Shown here in pieces: positions 17,444 to 26,991 of a DNA stretch of 64,000 nt. The stretch's first letter is position 1; each line of letters starts with the position of its first letter. The notes under the pieces were generated by a model. That model was not told the DNA's origin. It saw only the letters and a list, made by a program, of their open reading frames with translations, and did not search any database. The DNA is from Nitrospirota bacterium (lineage in GTDB: Bacteria; Nitrospirota; Thermodesulfovibrionia; Thermodesulfovibrionales; Dissulfurispiraceae). The position numbers and the translations under genes were made by a program. The stretch lies in assembly GCA_040752355.1 (NCBI GenBank), contig JBFMHE010000001.1, positions 352,050 to 416,049 of the forward strand. Direction: 5' to 3'.

Positions 17444-17553
17444 GCCATCAGCCATCAGCTCTCGGCAATCAGCTATCAGCAATAAGACTCGAGGACAAAG
17501 CTGAGAATAGCAAGGCTGATGACTGACTGCTGATGGCTGAAAGCTGATGGCTT
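17444..17553. repeat. Palindromic short-repeat array, intergenic, about 110 bp
   Basis: Between the divergent NuoE-like and glnD genes, 17444-17480 contains several copies of GCCATCAGC/AATCAGC-type units, and 17515-17553 carries the same units inverted (GCTGATGGC twice). The two arms form an imperfect long hairpin. In layout (arms of about 35 bases, total about 105 bases, built from short repeats) it matches the arrays in fdhA and in the surA-like gene, though the unit sequence differs. Confidence 0.75.
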
Positions 17554-17609
17554 GAAATATGGTAAACTCTTAAAGCGTCCCGACGCCGGAAGGGTATGAT
17601 TTCAGAGCG

Positions 17610-20228
17610 ATGAAGCAGACGTTCAGCGAGAGGTTATGTGAAGAGACCGTGGTACTCCTGCGCTCCGGACAAGACGGTGCAGCACTCTGCCACTCACTGA
17701 CCGGAATTGTGGATACCCTCCTCATCGCCCTCTTCAATGAGGTCACCACGGGGGAGGTCACCACCCCGCCTCCACCGGCATCGCCTCCGGACAGAAGAGC
17801 TGCGGTGCGCCGGCGATTTCCGGCAGAGGCGCTGCCCTGCGGTCTCGCCCTCGTAGCAGTGGGAGGGTATGGCCGGAGGGAGATGGCTCCCTATTCGGAT
17901 ATCGATCTCATGCTGCTCGGCAGGTCGAGGGACGCCCGTACCGCCGGGACCGCCCAGGCAGTACTGTATCGCCTCTGGGATGAAGGGCTGAACATAAGCC
18001 ACTGCTTCAGGACGCTGGATGAATGCGTCGAGGATTCGATGGCGGACATTGCCACGCGGACAACGCTGATCGAGTCGAGATTCCTCGCCGGAAGCCGGGA
18101 TCTCTTCGACGACTTCAGGAAAGACAGCTACCAGAAGATCCTCTTCAAAAAGAAGAAGGAGTTCGTCAGCGGGCTCCTGAGGGATATCGCTACCCGGCAT
18201 AAGACCTATGCCGAGTCGATATACCTCCTCGAGCCGAACCTCAAAGAGGGCCAGGGGGGGCTGCGGGACCTCCACTCACTGGCGTGGCTCGCCAGGGTCG
18301 AGCTGCATCTCGCCGATCTCCGGGCGCTCGAGTCGCTCATGTCCGCTCACGACTGCCGCCAGCTGCTCCGCGCCTATGACTTCCTGCTGAAGACGCGGGC
18401 AGGGCTCCATGCGCTCTCGCGGCGGAAGAACGACGTCCTCTCCTTCGAGCTCCAGGAGGGCGCCGCATCACTGCTCGGGTTCAAGGATACCAAACGCTTC
18501 ACCGCAGAGGAAATCCTGATGCGGCTTTATTACAAAAAGGCCCGGACCGTAACCGATGTCCTTTCCGGGATCATGGGCCTCTGCGGCCGCCGCTACGTGA
18601 ACGTTCCGATGAGCTTCAGCGTGAAGAGGCTTACCGATGACTTCTCTCTCTCGAAAGACGAGATCATTGTCAAGGACAGAGCGCTCCTTAAAAATACGGA
18701 TAAGATATTCGAAGCCTTTGCCCTCGCCTCATCGACCGGAAAACGATTGAGCGCTCACCTGAAAGAGAGCATCAGGAGCAGGTCGCTCTTCATCAATAAA
18801 AGAACGAGGGCCTCCAGGACCGCTGCAGAGCACTTCATGGGCATCCTGCGGGGAGGCAGGGTCTACCAGACGATACGGGAGATGCACGAGACCGGGGTGC
18901 TCGACCGGTTCATCCCCGAATTCGGCGCGCTGCGGCATCTCGTCATATCCGAGCCGTATCACCGGTATACCGTCGACGAACACTCCCTTATAGCGCTGAA
19001 GAACATCGAAGCGATCAGGGAGGGCCGGCAGGCGAGATTCTTCTACCTCGGCGATATCCTCAAAAAGGTGAAACAGGAGGTCCTCTTCCTCGCCGTGCTC
19101 CTCCATGATATAGGGAAGGGGATATCCAAGCAGCACGAAGAGGCGGGCTACAGCATGCTGAAAGGGGTTATGGAGCGGTTCGCTATAGACCGCGTCGACC
19201 GGAAGATCATCTCCTTTCTCGTAAAGAACCACATCGTCCTCTCGAAGCTCGCCCTGACGCGCGATATCGATGCGCCCGAGACCATCGCACAGCTGGCTGA
19301 AGTCGTTGAGTACGAAGAAAACCTCGACGCTCTTTACCTCATGACCTATGCGGATATGTCCGCGGTGAATCCCCGCTTCTGGACAGAATGGAAGGCCTAT
19401 CTTCTCCACGCGCTCTATACGAGGACCAAAGAGCACCTGAAGGGAGCGAAGGGGCAGTTGACCGTAGCCGAAGGCAGACTGAAGGAGTTCGCCGCCACCA
19501 TGCCGGGCAGGTACCTGATTGCCAATACAAATGATATAATAAACGCCGATTACGCGCTTTCGGAAAGGGCCCGGGGAGAGGGGATCGCTGCGACCATAAC
19601 GGAACGGGAGGACGGCACTGCGGAGGTCGCCCTGGCGACCCGCGACATGCCCGGACTCTTTGCGAATATCGCCGGAGTCCTGAGCTCGAAAGGACTCAAC
19701 ATAAGAAGCGCACGGCTCTATACCGGGGCGACCGGGCTCGTGATCGACAAGATCACCGTCTCTAACTGGAGCGAGGTGTGGTGGACAGGCATGGAAGAGC
19801 AGATCAGGAACGACCTTCGGGCAGCGATACTCCCTGTGGCGAAAGGGGCGGCTGTCACCGCCTGTGCAACAGCGCCGCAGGAAAGGACGGCAGGCCTTTT
19901 TTCGAGCAATGCGCCGGGAGAGGGCTTCTTCAGATTCGAAACGTTCATAGAGATCGACAATGAGGCGTCTGCCGATCACACTATCCTCGAGCTCTTTCTC
20001 CCCGACCGGTTCGGCCTGCTGCGGGACATCGCGCTGCGTCTCTGCGAGCACCGGATCGATATCATCGCTGCGGTCATCAATACCGAAGAGGGTATCGCCC
20101 AGGATGTCTTTTACCTCCAGCACAGGGGCGGCAAGCTCCCGGCGGAAAAAATCCTCGACCTCTTGCCGGCGCTGCAGCTTCCGGCAGGGGGCGGGAGGCG
20201 CGAGCTGAATCTGCCGGCGGCCCGCTGA
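17610..20228 (+). CDS. glnD: Bifunctional [protein-PII] uridylyltransferase / uridylyl-removing enzyme
   Basis: GlnD senses glutamine and modifies the PII nitrogen regulator. 872 residues. The nucleotidyltransferase site GGYGRREMAPYSDIDLM is at about 85-101; the GlnE-like helical domain with PNLKEGQGGLRDL follows; the HD domain for uridylyl removal (LLHDIGKG, about 498) comes next; two ACT domains close the protein (about 672-720, RDMPGLFANIAGVL; about 792-838, PDRFGLLRDIALRL). A proline-rich insert (about 52-60) precedes the catalytic site. All catalytic motifs are intact. It starts a plus-strand run with tamB-, bamA- and surA-like genes; the functional link to these is not obvious. No PII gene (glnB/glnK) is nearby. 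Confidence 0.97.
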   Translation: MKQTFSERLCEETVVLLRSGQDGAALCHSLTGIVDTLLIALFNEVTTGEVTTPPPPASPPDRRAAVRRRFPAEALPCGLALVAVGGYGRREMAPYSDIDLMLLGRSRDARTAGTAQAVLYRLWDEGLNISHCFRTLDECVEDSMADIATRTTLIESRFLAGSRDLFDDFRKDSYQKILFKKKKEFVSGLLRDIATRHKTYAESIYLLEPNLKEGQGGLRDLHSLAWLARVELHLADLRALESLMSAHDCRQLLRAYDFLLKTRAGLHALSRRKNDVLSFELQEGAASLLGFKDTKRFTAEEILMRLYYKKARTVTDVLSGIMGLCGRRYVNVPMSFSVKRLTDDFSLSKDEIIVKDRALLKNTDKIFEAFALASSTGKRLSAHLKESIRSRSLFINKRTRASRTAAEHFMGILRGGRVYQTIREMHETGVLDRFIPEFGALRHLVISEPYHRYTVDEHSLIALKNIEAIREGRQARFFYLGDILKKVKQEVLFLAVLLHDIGKGISKQHEEAGYSMLKGVMERFAIDRVDRKIISFLVKNHIVLSKLALTRDIDAPETIAQLAEVVEYEENLDALYLMTYADMSAVNPRFWTEWKAYLLHALYTRTKEHLKGAKGQLTVAEGRLKEFAATMPGRYLIANTNDIINADYALSERARGEGIAATITEREDGTAEVALATRDMPGLFANIAGVLSSKGLNIRSARLYTGATGLVIDKITVSNWSEVWWTGMEEQIRNDLRAAILPVAKGAAVTACATAPQERTAGLFSSNAPGEGFFRFETFIEIDNEASADHTILELFLPDRFGLLRDIALRLCEHRIDIIAAVINTEEGIAQDVFYLQHRGGKLPAEKILDLLPALQLPAGGGRRELNLPAAR

Positions 20229-20246
20229 GGGGGAGAAGAGAGGACT

Positions 20247-23200
20247 ATGCGGAGAAAGGTCATTTCCATAGCAGTGTTCGTGCTCTGTTTCGGGGCGCTC
20301 CTCTATGTATTGCGGGGGCCTAACGTATCGAACGCGCTGAAGAAGATCATCCTTCCCGAGCTCGAGCTGGTGACCGGCAAGAAGGTCATCGCGCAGAAGA
20401 TCTATATCAATATCCTGCCGCTGTTCATCGAGATGAAAGGGGTCAAGCTCTTCGACGACGAGGGCGAGAGAATCCTCGAGGTTGAGCGCGTCAAGGGCTA
20501 TATCGGCCTCTCGGGACTGCTCAAGAAGGAGCTGACCGTCAAACGTCTCGTCTTCAAAACCGCCGCAGTGCACGCGGAAAGGGCTCAGCTGGAAGAGATC
20601 ATCGACCATGTGAAGACCTACCTCGAAGAGGAACGCACACCCGCAGTCAAGGTGGTCATCAAGTCTGTCGAGATCAGCAGAAGCGTCGTGGCCCTCCGGG
20701 ACCGCGATGCGCTCCTCACGCTCGGCGCGCTCGATGCCCTGGTCATCGCCGCAGAGGCGCCCCGCTGCAGGATCTCGTCCCGTGAACTGGTGTTCAGAAA
20801 AGAGGGGATCCCCGAAGTGGCGGGAGCGCTCGAGGCGCACCTGACGGTGAACGGCACGGCGCTCGAGCTCACGAGCCTGAAGCTCGCCGTGGATCGGTCC
20901 GGGATTACGACATCGGGCGTCCTGGATACCGGGAAAACAAGCGGCGCCTTCCAGGCCGAAATAGACCTTGTCGTCGATTCGGTCAAGAAGCTGTTCGGGC
21001 TGAAGAGCAGCGGCGCAGGGGACCTTTCGGCAAAGGGCAGGGTCACCTTGGACGGACGGAAGCAGGATATCAATGCGGTCGCCGTCGATCTGAAAATCAA
21101 GGGCGAATTCTATCTCGAGACCCTTATGGAGCTCCTCAAGGTAACGGAACCGCTCAGGGGCTCTGTGCGCCTGGACGGCGAGGTGAAGGGCCCGCTCGGC
21201 GACCTCAAGGGAAAAGGACATGCAGAGCTCGTGAAGGGAAACCTCTTCACTGTCCCGGTCGACGCGCTGACTTGTTCTATAACGTACGAGAACGGTGAAA
21301 TGCATTTTACGGACGGCAAGGCCCGGCTCTACGGCGGGAGCGCCGCAGCCGAAGCGATGATCCGCCTCCCTGTTGTCACCGAGTATCGCGTGCAGGTCTC
21401 GGTGCGCGAGGTGAGCAGCAGAGGGCTCTTCACCCTGATCGGCTGGACCCCCCCTATACCCGAGGGCAGGGTGAGCGGCGAGATGTACACCGCCGGCGAC
21501 ACCTTCAGCCCCCGGGGCCACTTCGTGTACAGCAGCGCATCGAAGGGAGGAGATGTCCTCGACCGTGTCAGGGAGATCAGGGGCGTTTACGCCATGAGCA
21601 ATGACAGTGTCCGGTTCGATACCCTGACGGTCGCCACGGCGTCCTCGTCGGTGGCAGCAACGGGCAGCGTCGATCTGAAGGCAGGCACGCTTCAGTTCAG
21701 GGGAAGCGGGACGACCGGGGAGGTGAGCGACCTCTCCGCCCCGTACTTCACGGCCCTCTCGGGTCCGGCGACCTTTACCGCATCCCTTTCGGGGCCTTCT
21801 GCCGATCCCGTACTCGACCTCCAGTTCTCGGGCCGGAACCTCACCCTGGCGACCGGGAGACTCGGCCTGCCGGAGCTCTTGCATACCCTCTCGTTTCCCT
21901 TCGAGGCGGTCGAGGGGGCGGCAACGTACCGTAAAAACCTCCTGACCCTGAAGCAGGTGCAGGTCCGCTCAGCGAGAGGGTCGCTCTCGGCGTCGGGACG
22001 GGTGGCCTTCCCCCATGCGCAGGAGCTCTTCGACCTGAAGAGACCGGTCTATGATCTCACCCTCAAGGCCAAGGATGCGCCGCTCTCGGAATACCGGAGG
22101 GCGTTCCAGGGGGCTCCGCCGCTCGGCGGCACGGTCGACCTCGAGGGGTCGCTGCAGGGGAGTCCGGACGATCTGCGTTTCTCGGGCGGGTTCACTGCAC
22201 GGAACGCCTCCTTCGGCGGCGACTATTCCCTCGAGAGCGCTGCGGGCGGCATCGCCTACAGGGCCAAGGAGTTCCTCTTTGACGAGGTGCGGCTTAAGAA
22301 AGGCGACTCTTCGTTGACCGTAACGGGCAGGGTATCGACGGACAACCATTTCTCCTTTACCGCCCGCGGCGAGCGGGTCGCCCTGGTCGATGCCCTGCCG
22401 CTCCCGGTAAGAAAGACGATCGAGTCGGGCTACAAGAGACTCCCTGAGGAGGATTTTTTCAACGCCCTCACGCTCACCAGGATAAAAGGAAAGGGCGAGG
22501 GCGCCTTTGCCCATCCGCAGCTCGAGCTCTCCGCCGATATCCATGGCGGCATGTACCGGGGGCATCTCCTCGGCAGCGGGGAGCTCAAGGCTCGCCTTGA
22601 AGGAAAGAGAGTCACGGCTGCGGCGCAGCTGCTCGACCGGAAGCTGAATATCTCGGGGGCAGTGACCCTTGCCGGGGAGATGCCCTGGAGTGCCCGTCTC
22701 GACCTCCAGCCCGCCCGCTATGATTTCATTATCGCCAATTTCCTGAAGGACGTGCCCGAGGACCTTCTGCTCACCCTCAAAGGTACTGTCGAGGCCCGGG
22801 GCGACCGGCGCCGTGCGGACGCCGCTATCGAGATCGCCAAGGCGCATCTCTATGCCTACGGGACCGGCTTTACCAACAGCCGCCCGATTTCGGCAACGAT
22901 GCAGAACAAGCTCCTCACGATCACGACCTTCTCGATGAGGAGCGAGGTGAGCGAGTTCAAGGCGGGCGGTACCATGACCTTCGGCAAGAGCTACGATCTG
23001 CTCATCGAGGGATCCTCCTCACTCGCGCCGCTGAAGGCGCTCTCGAAGTCGATCGATACGCTGCGCGGCAACGCCTCGTTCGTCCTCTCCCTTTCGGGCG
23101 ACTGGAACAGGCCGAAGGTCAACGGCGCTCTCGATATCACCAATGGAACGCTCGGTCTCAAAAACATCAGCTATCGGTTGTCCTCGCTCAATGCCTACGC

Positions 23201-24263
23201 CTATGTCGATGAGGACAGGATCGTTCTCGAAAGGGCATCCGGGAAGCTCGCGGGCGGTGAGGTCTCGTTTTTCGGCACCGCGTACCTCCAGCGGTTTGCG
23301 CTCAAGAGGTTCTTCCTCGAATCCCGTCTCAAGGGGATCACCGCCGCTCCCTCGAAAGACTTCTGGGTCAACCTCGATGGCGCCCTGCATTATCGCGGCG
23401 ACCTCTCGTCCCAAACCATTCTCGGCGATATCGCCATAAAGAGGGCGAAGTACTCCGAGCGGGTCGAATGGAAGAGCTGGCTCCTGCGGGTCCGCCAGAA
23501 GGAGAGGACGAAGACCGAGGCGACCAGGCTCGACGCGACCAACCTGAACCTCAGGATATCCGGCTCTGCTATCAGCATCGATAACAATGTTTCACGTGCC
23601 TCCATGAAAGCCGACCTGCTGGTACGGGGGACCATAGGACAGCCGGTCCTCCTGGGAAAAATAGAGGCGCGGGAGGGAATCGTCTTTTTCAGAAACAACG
23701 AGTTCAAGATCCTCAAGGCCTCTATCGATTTCTCGAATCCCAACCAGGTGCATCCCTATTTCGATATCGTATCCGAAACCAACACCAAGGGGTATAATAT
23801 CCGCCTGAGCCTCGACGGCTATATAGAGCAGTTCAACCTCTCGCTCGCATCGGACCCGCCGCTCGACGAGACCGATATCTTCAGCCTTCTCACCGTCGGA
23901 CAGATCGGGAAGAACCTGAAAGGGCTCGAAGGCGGCATAGGCGCGAGTGAAGCGACGTCGTTCCTCACCGGCAAGATACAGGACGTGATCGAAGAGCGGC
24001 TGAAGACGGTGACCGGGTTTGACCGGGTACAGATAGACCCTTCGATATCGAAGACCACCGGAACGGTCTCGCCGCGGGTGACCATAGCGAAGAGGCTCCT
24101 CGGAGACCGGCTCTATGTCACCTACAGCACTTCGGTGAGCACGGGAGAGGAGCAGGTATGGAAGCTCGAGTACCTGCTGGGAAAGAACACGTCGCTTCTC
24201 GGCGTGAGAGATGAGAGAGGGAGTCTCGGCGGTGATGTCAAGTTCAGGTTCGAGTTCAAGTAG
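20247..24263 (+). CDS. tamB: TamB-like translocation and assembly protein (AsmA/DUF490 type)
   Basis: A 1338-residue, mostly beta-repeat protein with one N-terminal membrane anchor (about 6-24). The bulk is a long run of amphipathic strands, as expected of the AsmA-like bridge proteins that span the periplasm and carry phospholipids or help Omp85 proteins. The C-terminal domain (about 1140-1338) has the TamB signature: NNEFKILKASIDFSNPNQ, a DPPLDETDIFSLLTVG stretch, and LGDRLYVTYSTSVSTGEEQVWKLEYLLG. It starts 18 bases after glnD with GGGGGAGAAGAGAGG upstream, and its end is followed within 11 bases by the Omp85 gene, the classic tamB/tamA pairing. Orientation (glnD, tamB, omp85, surA-like) suggests one transcript. 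Confidence 0.9.
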   Translation: MRRKVISIAVFVLCFGALLYVLRGPNVSNALKKIILPELELVTGKKVIAQKIYINILPLFIEMKGVKLFDDEGERILEVERVKGYIGLSGLLKKELTVKRLVFKTAAVHAERAQLEEIIDHVKTYLEEERTPAVKVVIKSVEISRSVVALRDRDALLTLGALDALVIAAEAPRCRISSRELVFRKEGIPEVAGALEAHLTVNGTALELTSLKLAVDRSGITTSGVLDTGKTSGAFQAEIDLVVDSVKKLFGLKSSGAGDLSAKGRVTLDGRKQDINAVAVDLKIKGEFYLETLMELLKVTEPLRGSVRLDGEVKGPLGDLKGKGHAELVKGNLFTVPVDALTCSITYENGEMHFTDGKARLYGGSAAAEAMIRLPVVTEYRVQVSVREVSSRGLFTLIGWTPPIPEGRVSGEMYTAGDTFSPRGHFVYSSASKGGDVLDRVREIRGVYAMSNDSVRFDTLTVATASSSVAATGSVDLKAGTLQFRGSGTTGEVSDLSAPYFTALSGPATFTASLSGPSADPVLDLQFSGRNLTLATGRLGLPELLHTLSFPFEAVEGAATYRKNLLTLKQVQVRSARGSLSASGRVAFPHAQELFDLKRPVYDLTLKAKDAPLSEYRRAFQGAPPLGGTVDLEGSLQGSPDDLRFSGGFTARNASFGGDYSLESAAGGIAYRAKEFLFDEVRLKKGDSSLTVTGRVSTDNHFSFTARGERVALVDALPLPVRKTIESGYKRLPEEDFFNALTLTRIKGKGEGAFAHPQLELSADIHGGMYRGHLLGSGELKARLEGKRVTAAAQLLDRKLNISGAVTLAGEMPWSARLDLQPARYDFIIANFLKDVPEDLLLTLKGTVEARGDRRRADAAIEIAKAHLYAYGTGFTNSRPISATMQNKLLTITTFSMRSEVSEFKAGGTMTFGKSYDLLIEGSSSLAPLKALSKSIDTLRGNASFVLSLSGDWNRPKVNGALDITNGTLGLKNISYRLSSLNAYAYVDEDRIVLERASGKLAGGEVSFFGTAYLQRFALKRFFLESRLKGITAAPSKDFWVNLDGALHYRGDLSSQTILGDIAIKRAKYSERVEWKSWLLRVRQKERTKTEATRLDATNLNLRISGSAISIDNNVSRASMKADLLVRGTIGQPVLLGKIEAREGIVFFRNNEFKILKASIDFSNPNQVHPYFDIVSETNTKGYNIRLSLDGYIEQFNLSLASDPPLDETDIFSLLTVGQIGKNLKGLEGGIGASEATSFLTGKIQDVIEERLKTVTGFDRVQIDPSISKTTGTVSPRVTIAKRLLGDRLYVTYSTSVSTGEEQVWKLEYLLGKNTSLLGVRDERGSLGGDVKFRFEFK

Positions 24264-24273
24264 ACGGCGCGCC

Positions 24274-26991
24274 ATGCAGGAACGAGGGGATATGCCCTCT
24301 TCGCCCCTGCGCCGGTATTCGCTCTGGGCCCTCTCTCTTCTGGTATCCGTTCTCCTGGCGCTGCCCCCGGTCCCCGGTCAGGCCGCTCCCGGTGCGGCTG
24401 CGACCATCGATACGATAGCAGTCAAAGGGCTCACCGCTATTCCGGAAGGCGAGCTGCTCGATCTCCTCGATATCGGCGCCGGGAGGCCGCTCGACCGGAA
24501 GCGGTTGCAGGCAGGCATCAAGCGCGCATTCCTGAAAGGGCTCTTTGAGGATATCGTTGTCGAGGGATCCCCTGCCGCTCCCTCGAAGATCACCGTGACG
24601 GTCCGTGAAAGAAAGGTGATCGGCGCGATAACGGTGAGAGGCAACGGCCATTTTTCGAAGCGGTTCGTCAGGCGGTACCTGGACCTGAAGAAGGGGGAAC
24701 GGCTGGCGCGCCTCAAAGCGGACCGCGGGCTCGAACAGCTCATCCACGAGATGCGCCAGCGGGGATTTCCTGCAGCATCGGCACGCCTCACGACGGTACC
24801 GGAAAGGAGGAATCGGGTTGCCGTGGTGATCGATATCGAAGAGGGCCGTCCCGAACGCATCGAGAAGATCGTCATCGACGGCCCCGCCGATACGGTGCGC
24901 TCCTTCCTGCCCTTTTCGGAGGGTGATGTCTTCGACAGGACAAAGATGGACAGGGCCGCACAGAAGATTACGAGCTCCTATAGAAAGCAGGGATACGTAG
25001 GCACCGTGCTCTCCTCGGCGTACGAGCAGGGAATCCTCATGCTCAGGCTGCAGAAGGGGGAGAGGATCACGGTATCGTTCGAGGGCAATGCCGCCCTCTC
25101 CGCCAAGACGCTTGCGAAAGCGGTCCCCTTCTTCGAGCTCAACGAGGTCAGCGAGGACCTCGTTGAGGAGACGGCGGCACGCATTGTAGCGCTCTACCAC
25201 CAGCAGGGATACCCTTTTGCCCAGATCACCCCGGTAAAGTCGCTCTCCGGCGGCGATACCGTTCAGTACACCTTTTATATCTTCGAGGGAGAACGGTTCC
25301 GGGTGGCAGCGATACAGTTCAGCGGGGTCAGCATTTCCCCGGAACGGCTGCGCGCAGCGATGGCGCTCAAGGAGGGCGATTACTACAATCCCGAGCTCCT
25401 CGAATCTGATATCGAGCTGCTCGAAGACTTCTATCACGCCCTCGGGTATCTTTATGTGACGATAGCCGAGCCCGAGCTCCGCATACCCGACACTACGGTC
25501 TCGCTCACGTTTACGGTTGACGAGGGGCCTCAGGTGACCGTTGCCGAGCTCGCGGTCAGGAACAACCGCGTCCTCTCGAACGAGGCGGTTCTCGGCGAGG
25601 TGGCGGTCAAAGTCGGGGCGCCCTACAACGAGGTCGACCTTGCCGAGGCCCGGCGCAAAATCCTCGACCTCTACAACAGGAAAGGGTTCCTCGATACGCA
25701 GGTCGTGATCGAGCGGGAGATATCGGCTACCGCCGCCTCTGTCACGTTCGTCATCGACGAGGGAGAGGCAACGCGGTTCGGCAAGACCGTCATTATCGGC
25801 AACGAGCGTACGAAGCCCCATGTGCTGCAGCGGGAGCTGCTCCACAAGGAGGGCGAGCTCTTCGACTACTCGGTGCTGATGAAAGAGCGGCAGGAGCTGT
25901 ACCGCATCGGTCTCTTCTCCGATGTCGAGATATCCCCCGCCGATAAAGACGACGGGGCGCGCGATATCATCTACCGCGTCAGGGAGGCGAATGCCGGTGC
26001 GGTCGAGTTCGGCGTCGGCTACGGCGAGTACGAAAAATATCGCGCCTTTCTCGATATCAGCTACCGGAACCTGTTCGGAACGAACCGGCAGGTGTCATTC
26101 AGAACCGAGCTGAGCACCCTCGAGCAGCGGTATCTCCTTTCGTACTACGAGCCGTGGTTTTTCGACAGGGACGTTGCGTTCCGTTCGCTCCTCCTGCACG
26201 AACGGCGCGAGGAAAAGAACATCGATACCGGTGAAACGCGCTTCCGGCTCGTCAGGAACACGGCGGCGGCGGGGCTCGAAAAGAAGTTGAGCAGGACCCT
26301 CAAGGCCGAGCTGTTCTATGACTACTCGGTGGTCGAGACGAGCGACGTCCAGCCGGGCATCATCCTGAGCAGGGAGGATACCGGCACCCTCACCATCAGC
26401 GGCCTGCGCCCCGGGCTGATCTACGATACGCGGGACAATCCCTTTGAACCGCGGAGGGGCGTCCTCGCCGGCCTTTCGGCCAAATTTGCCACCGGCCTCC
26501 TTCTCTCTGAAACGGATTTCCTTAAAGTACAGGCCTATGCCAGCACCTACAAGGGGCTGAGCAGGCGAGTGGTGCTGGCGGCATCGCTGCGCGGCGGCGT
26601 AGCAAAGGGCTTCGGCGATACAAGGGAGCTGCCGCTCGTCGAGCGCTTCTTTCTCGGCGGGAGGACGACGGTGAGGGGCTACGAACAGGACCTCCTCGGC
26701 CCCAAGGGAGCCGACAACAACCCCACGGGCGGCAACGCCTTTGCCATGGGGAGCATCGAGGTGAGGACCGACGTGGGCAGGGGCATCGGTATCGTCACCT
26801 TCCTCGACGGCGGGAATGTATGGACCAAGACCGAGGAGTTCGATCTGACCACGCTGAAGTACACCACCGGCCTGGGGCTGCGGTACAACACGCCGGTCGG
26901 CCCCTTCAGGATCGACTACGGATTCAAACTCAATAAGGAGACGGGAGAGAGCGATGGTGAAATACATTTCAGCCTCGGCCATGCGTTTTAA
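24274..26991 (+). CDS. Omp85 outer-membrane protein (BamA/TamA type) with about seven POTRA domains
   Basis: About 905 residues. A signal peptide (YSLWALSLLVSVLLALPPVPGQA) leads into a long periplasmic region in which I count seven POTRA-like units of about 75 residues (roughly residues 25-580), each ending in a beta strand before the next hydrophobic start (IDTIAVKG, IGAITVRG, IEKIVIDG, ITVSFEG, RVAAIQFSG, VTVAELAVR, FGKTVIIG). The C-terminal barrel has the Omp85 surface-antigen pattern, with PRRGVLAGLSAKFATG, the conserved RGYE motif (GRTTVRGYEQDLLGP) and a terminal aromatic (GHAF). TamA has three POTRA domains and typical BamA five. The start is uncertain: ATG 24274 or 24292, neither with good spacing. 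It overlaps the next gene by 38 bases. Confidence 0.92.
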   Translation: MQERGDMPSSPLRRYSLWALSLLVSVLLALPPVPGQAAPGAAATIDTIAVKGLTAIPEGELLDLLDIGAGRPLDRKRLQAGIKRAFLKGLFEDIVVEGSPAAPSKITVTVRERKVIGAITVRGNGHFSKRFVRRYLDLKKGERLARLKADRGLEQLIHEMRQRGFPAASARLTTVPERRNRVAVVIDIEEGRPERIEKIVIDGPADTVRSFLPFSEGDVFDRTKMDRAAQKITSSYRKQGYVGTVLSSAYEQGILMLRLQKGERITVSFEGNAALSAKTLAKAVPFFELNEVSEDLVEETAARIVALYHQQGYPFAQITPVKSLSGGDTVQYTFYIFEGERFRVAAIQFSGVSISPERLRAAMALKEGDYYNPELLESDIELLEDFYHALGYLYVTIAEPELRIPDTTVSLTFTVDEGPQVTVAELAVRNNRVLSNEAVLGEVAVKVGAPYNEVDLAEARRKILDLYNRKGFLDTQVVIEREISATAASVTFVIDEGEATRFGKTVIIGNERTKPHVLQRELLHKEGELFDYSVLMKERQELYRIGLFSDVEISPADKDDGARDIIYRVREANAGAVEFGVGYGEYEKYRAFLDISYRNLFGTNRQVSFRTELSTLEQRYLLSYYEPWFFDRDVAFRSLLLHERREEKNIDTGETRFRLVRNTAAAGLEKKLSRTLKAELFYDYSVVETSDVQPGIILSREDTGTLTISGLRPGLIYDTRDNPFEPRRGVLAGLSAKFATGLLLSETDFLKVQAYASTYKGLSRRVVLAASLRGGVAKGFGDTRELPLVERFFLGGRTTVRGYEQDLLGPKGADNNPTGGNAFAMGSIEVRTDVGRGIGIVTFLDGGNVWTKTEEFDLTTLKYTTGLGLRYNTPVGPFRIDYGFKLNKETGESDGEIHFSLGHAF

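Noticed and set aside
18729..21884. A 1051-codon frame on the minus strand opposite glnD and tamB
   Set aside because: It lies antisense to two recognisable genes, has no family features and shows the arginine- and histidine-rich composition of a shadow frame in GC-rich DNA.
24256..25845. A 529-codon minus-strand frame opposite the Omp85 gene
   Set aside because: Antisense shadow of a clear POTRA/Omp85 coding region; no ribosome site or known domain.
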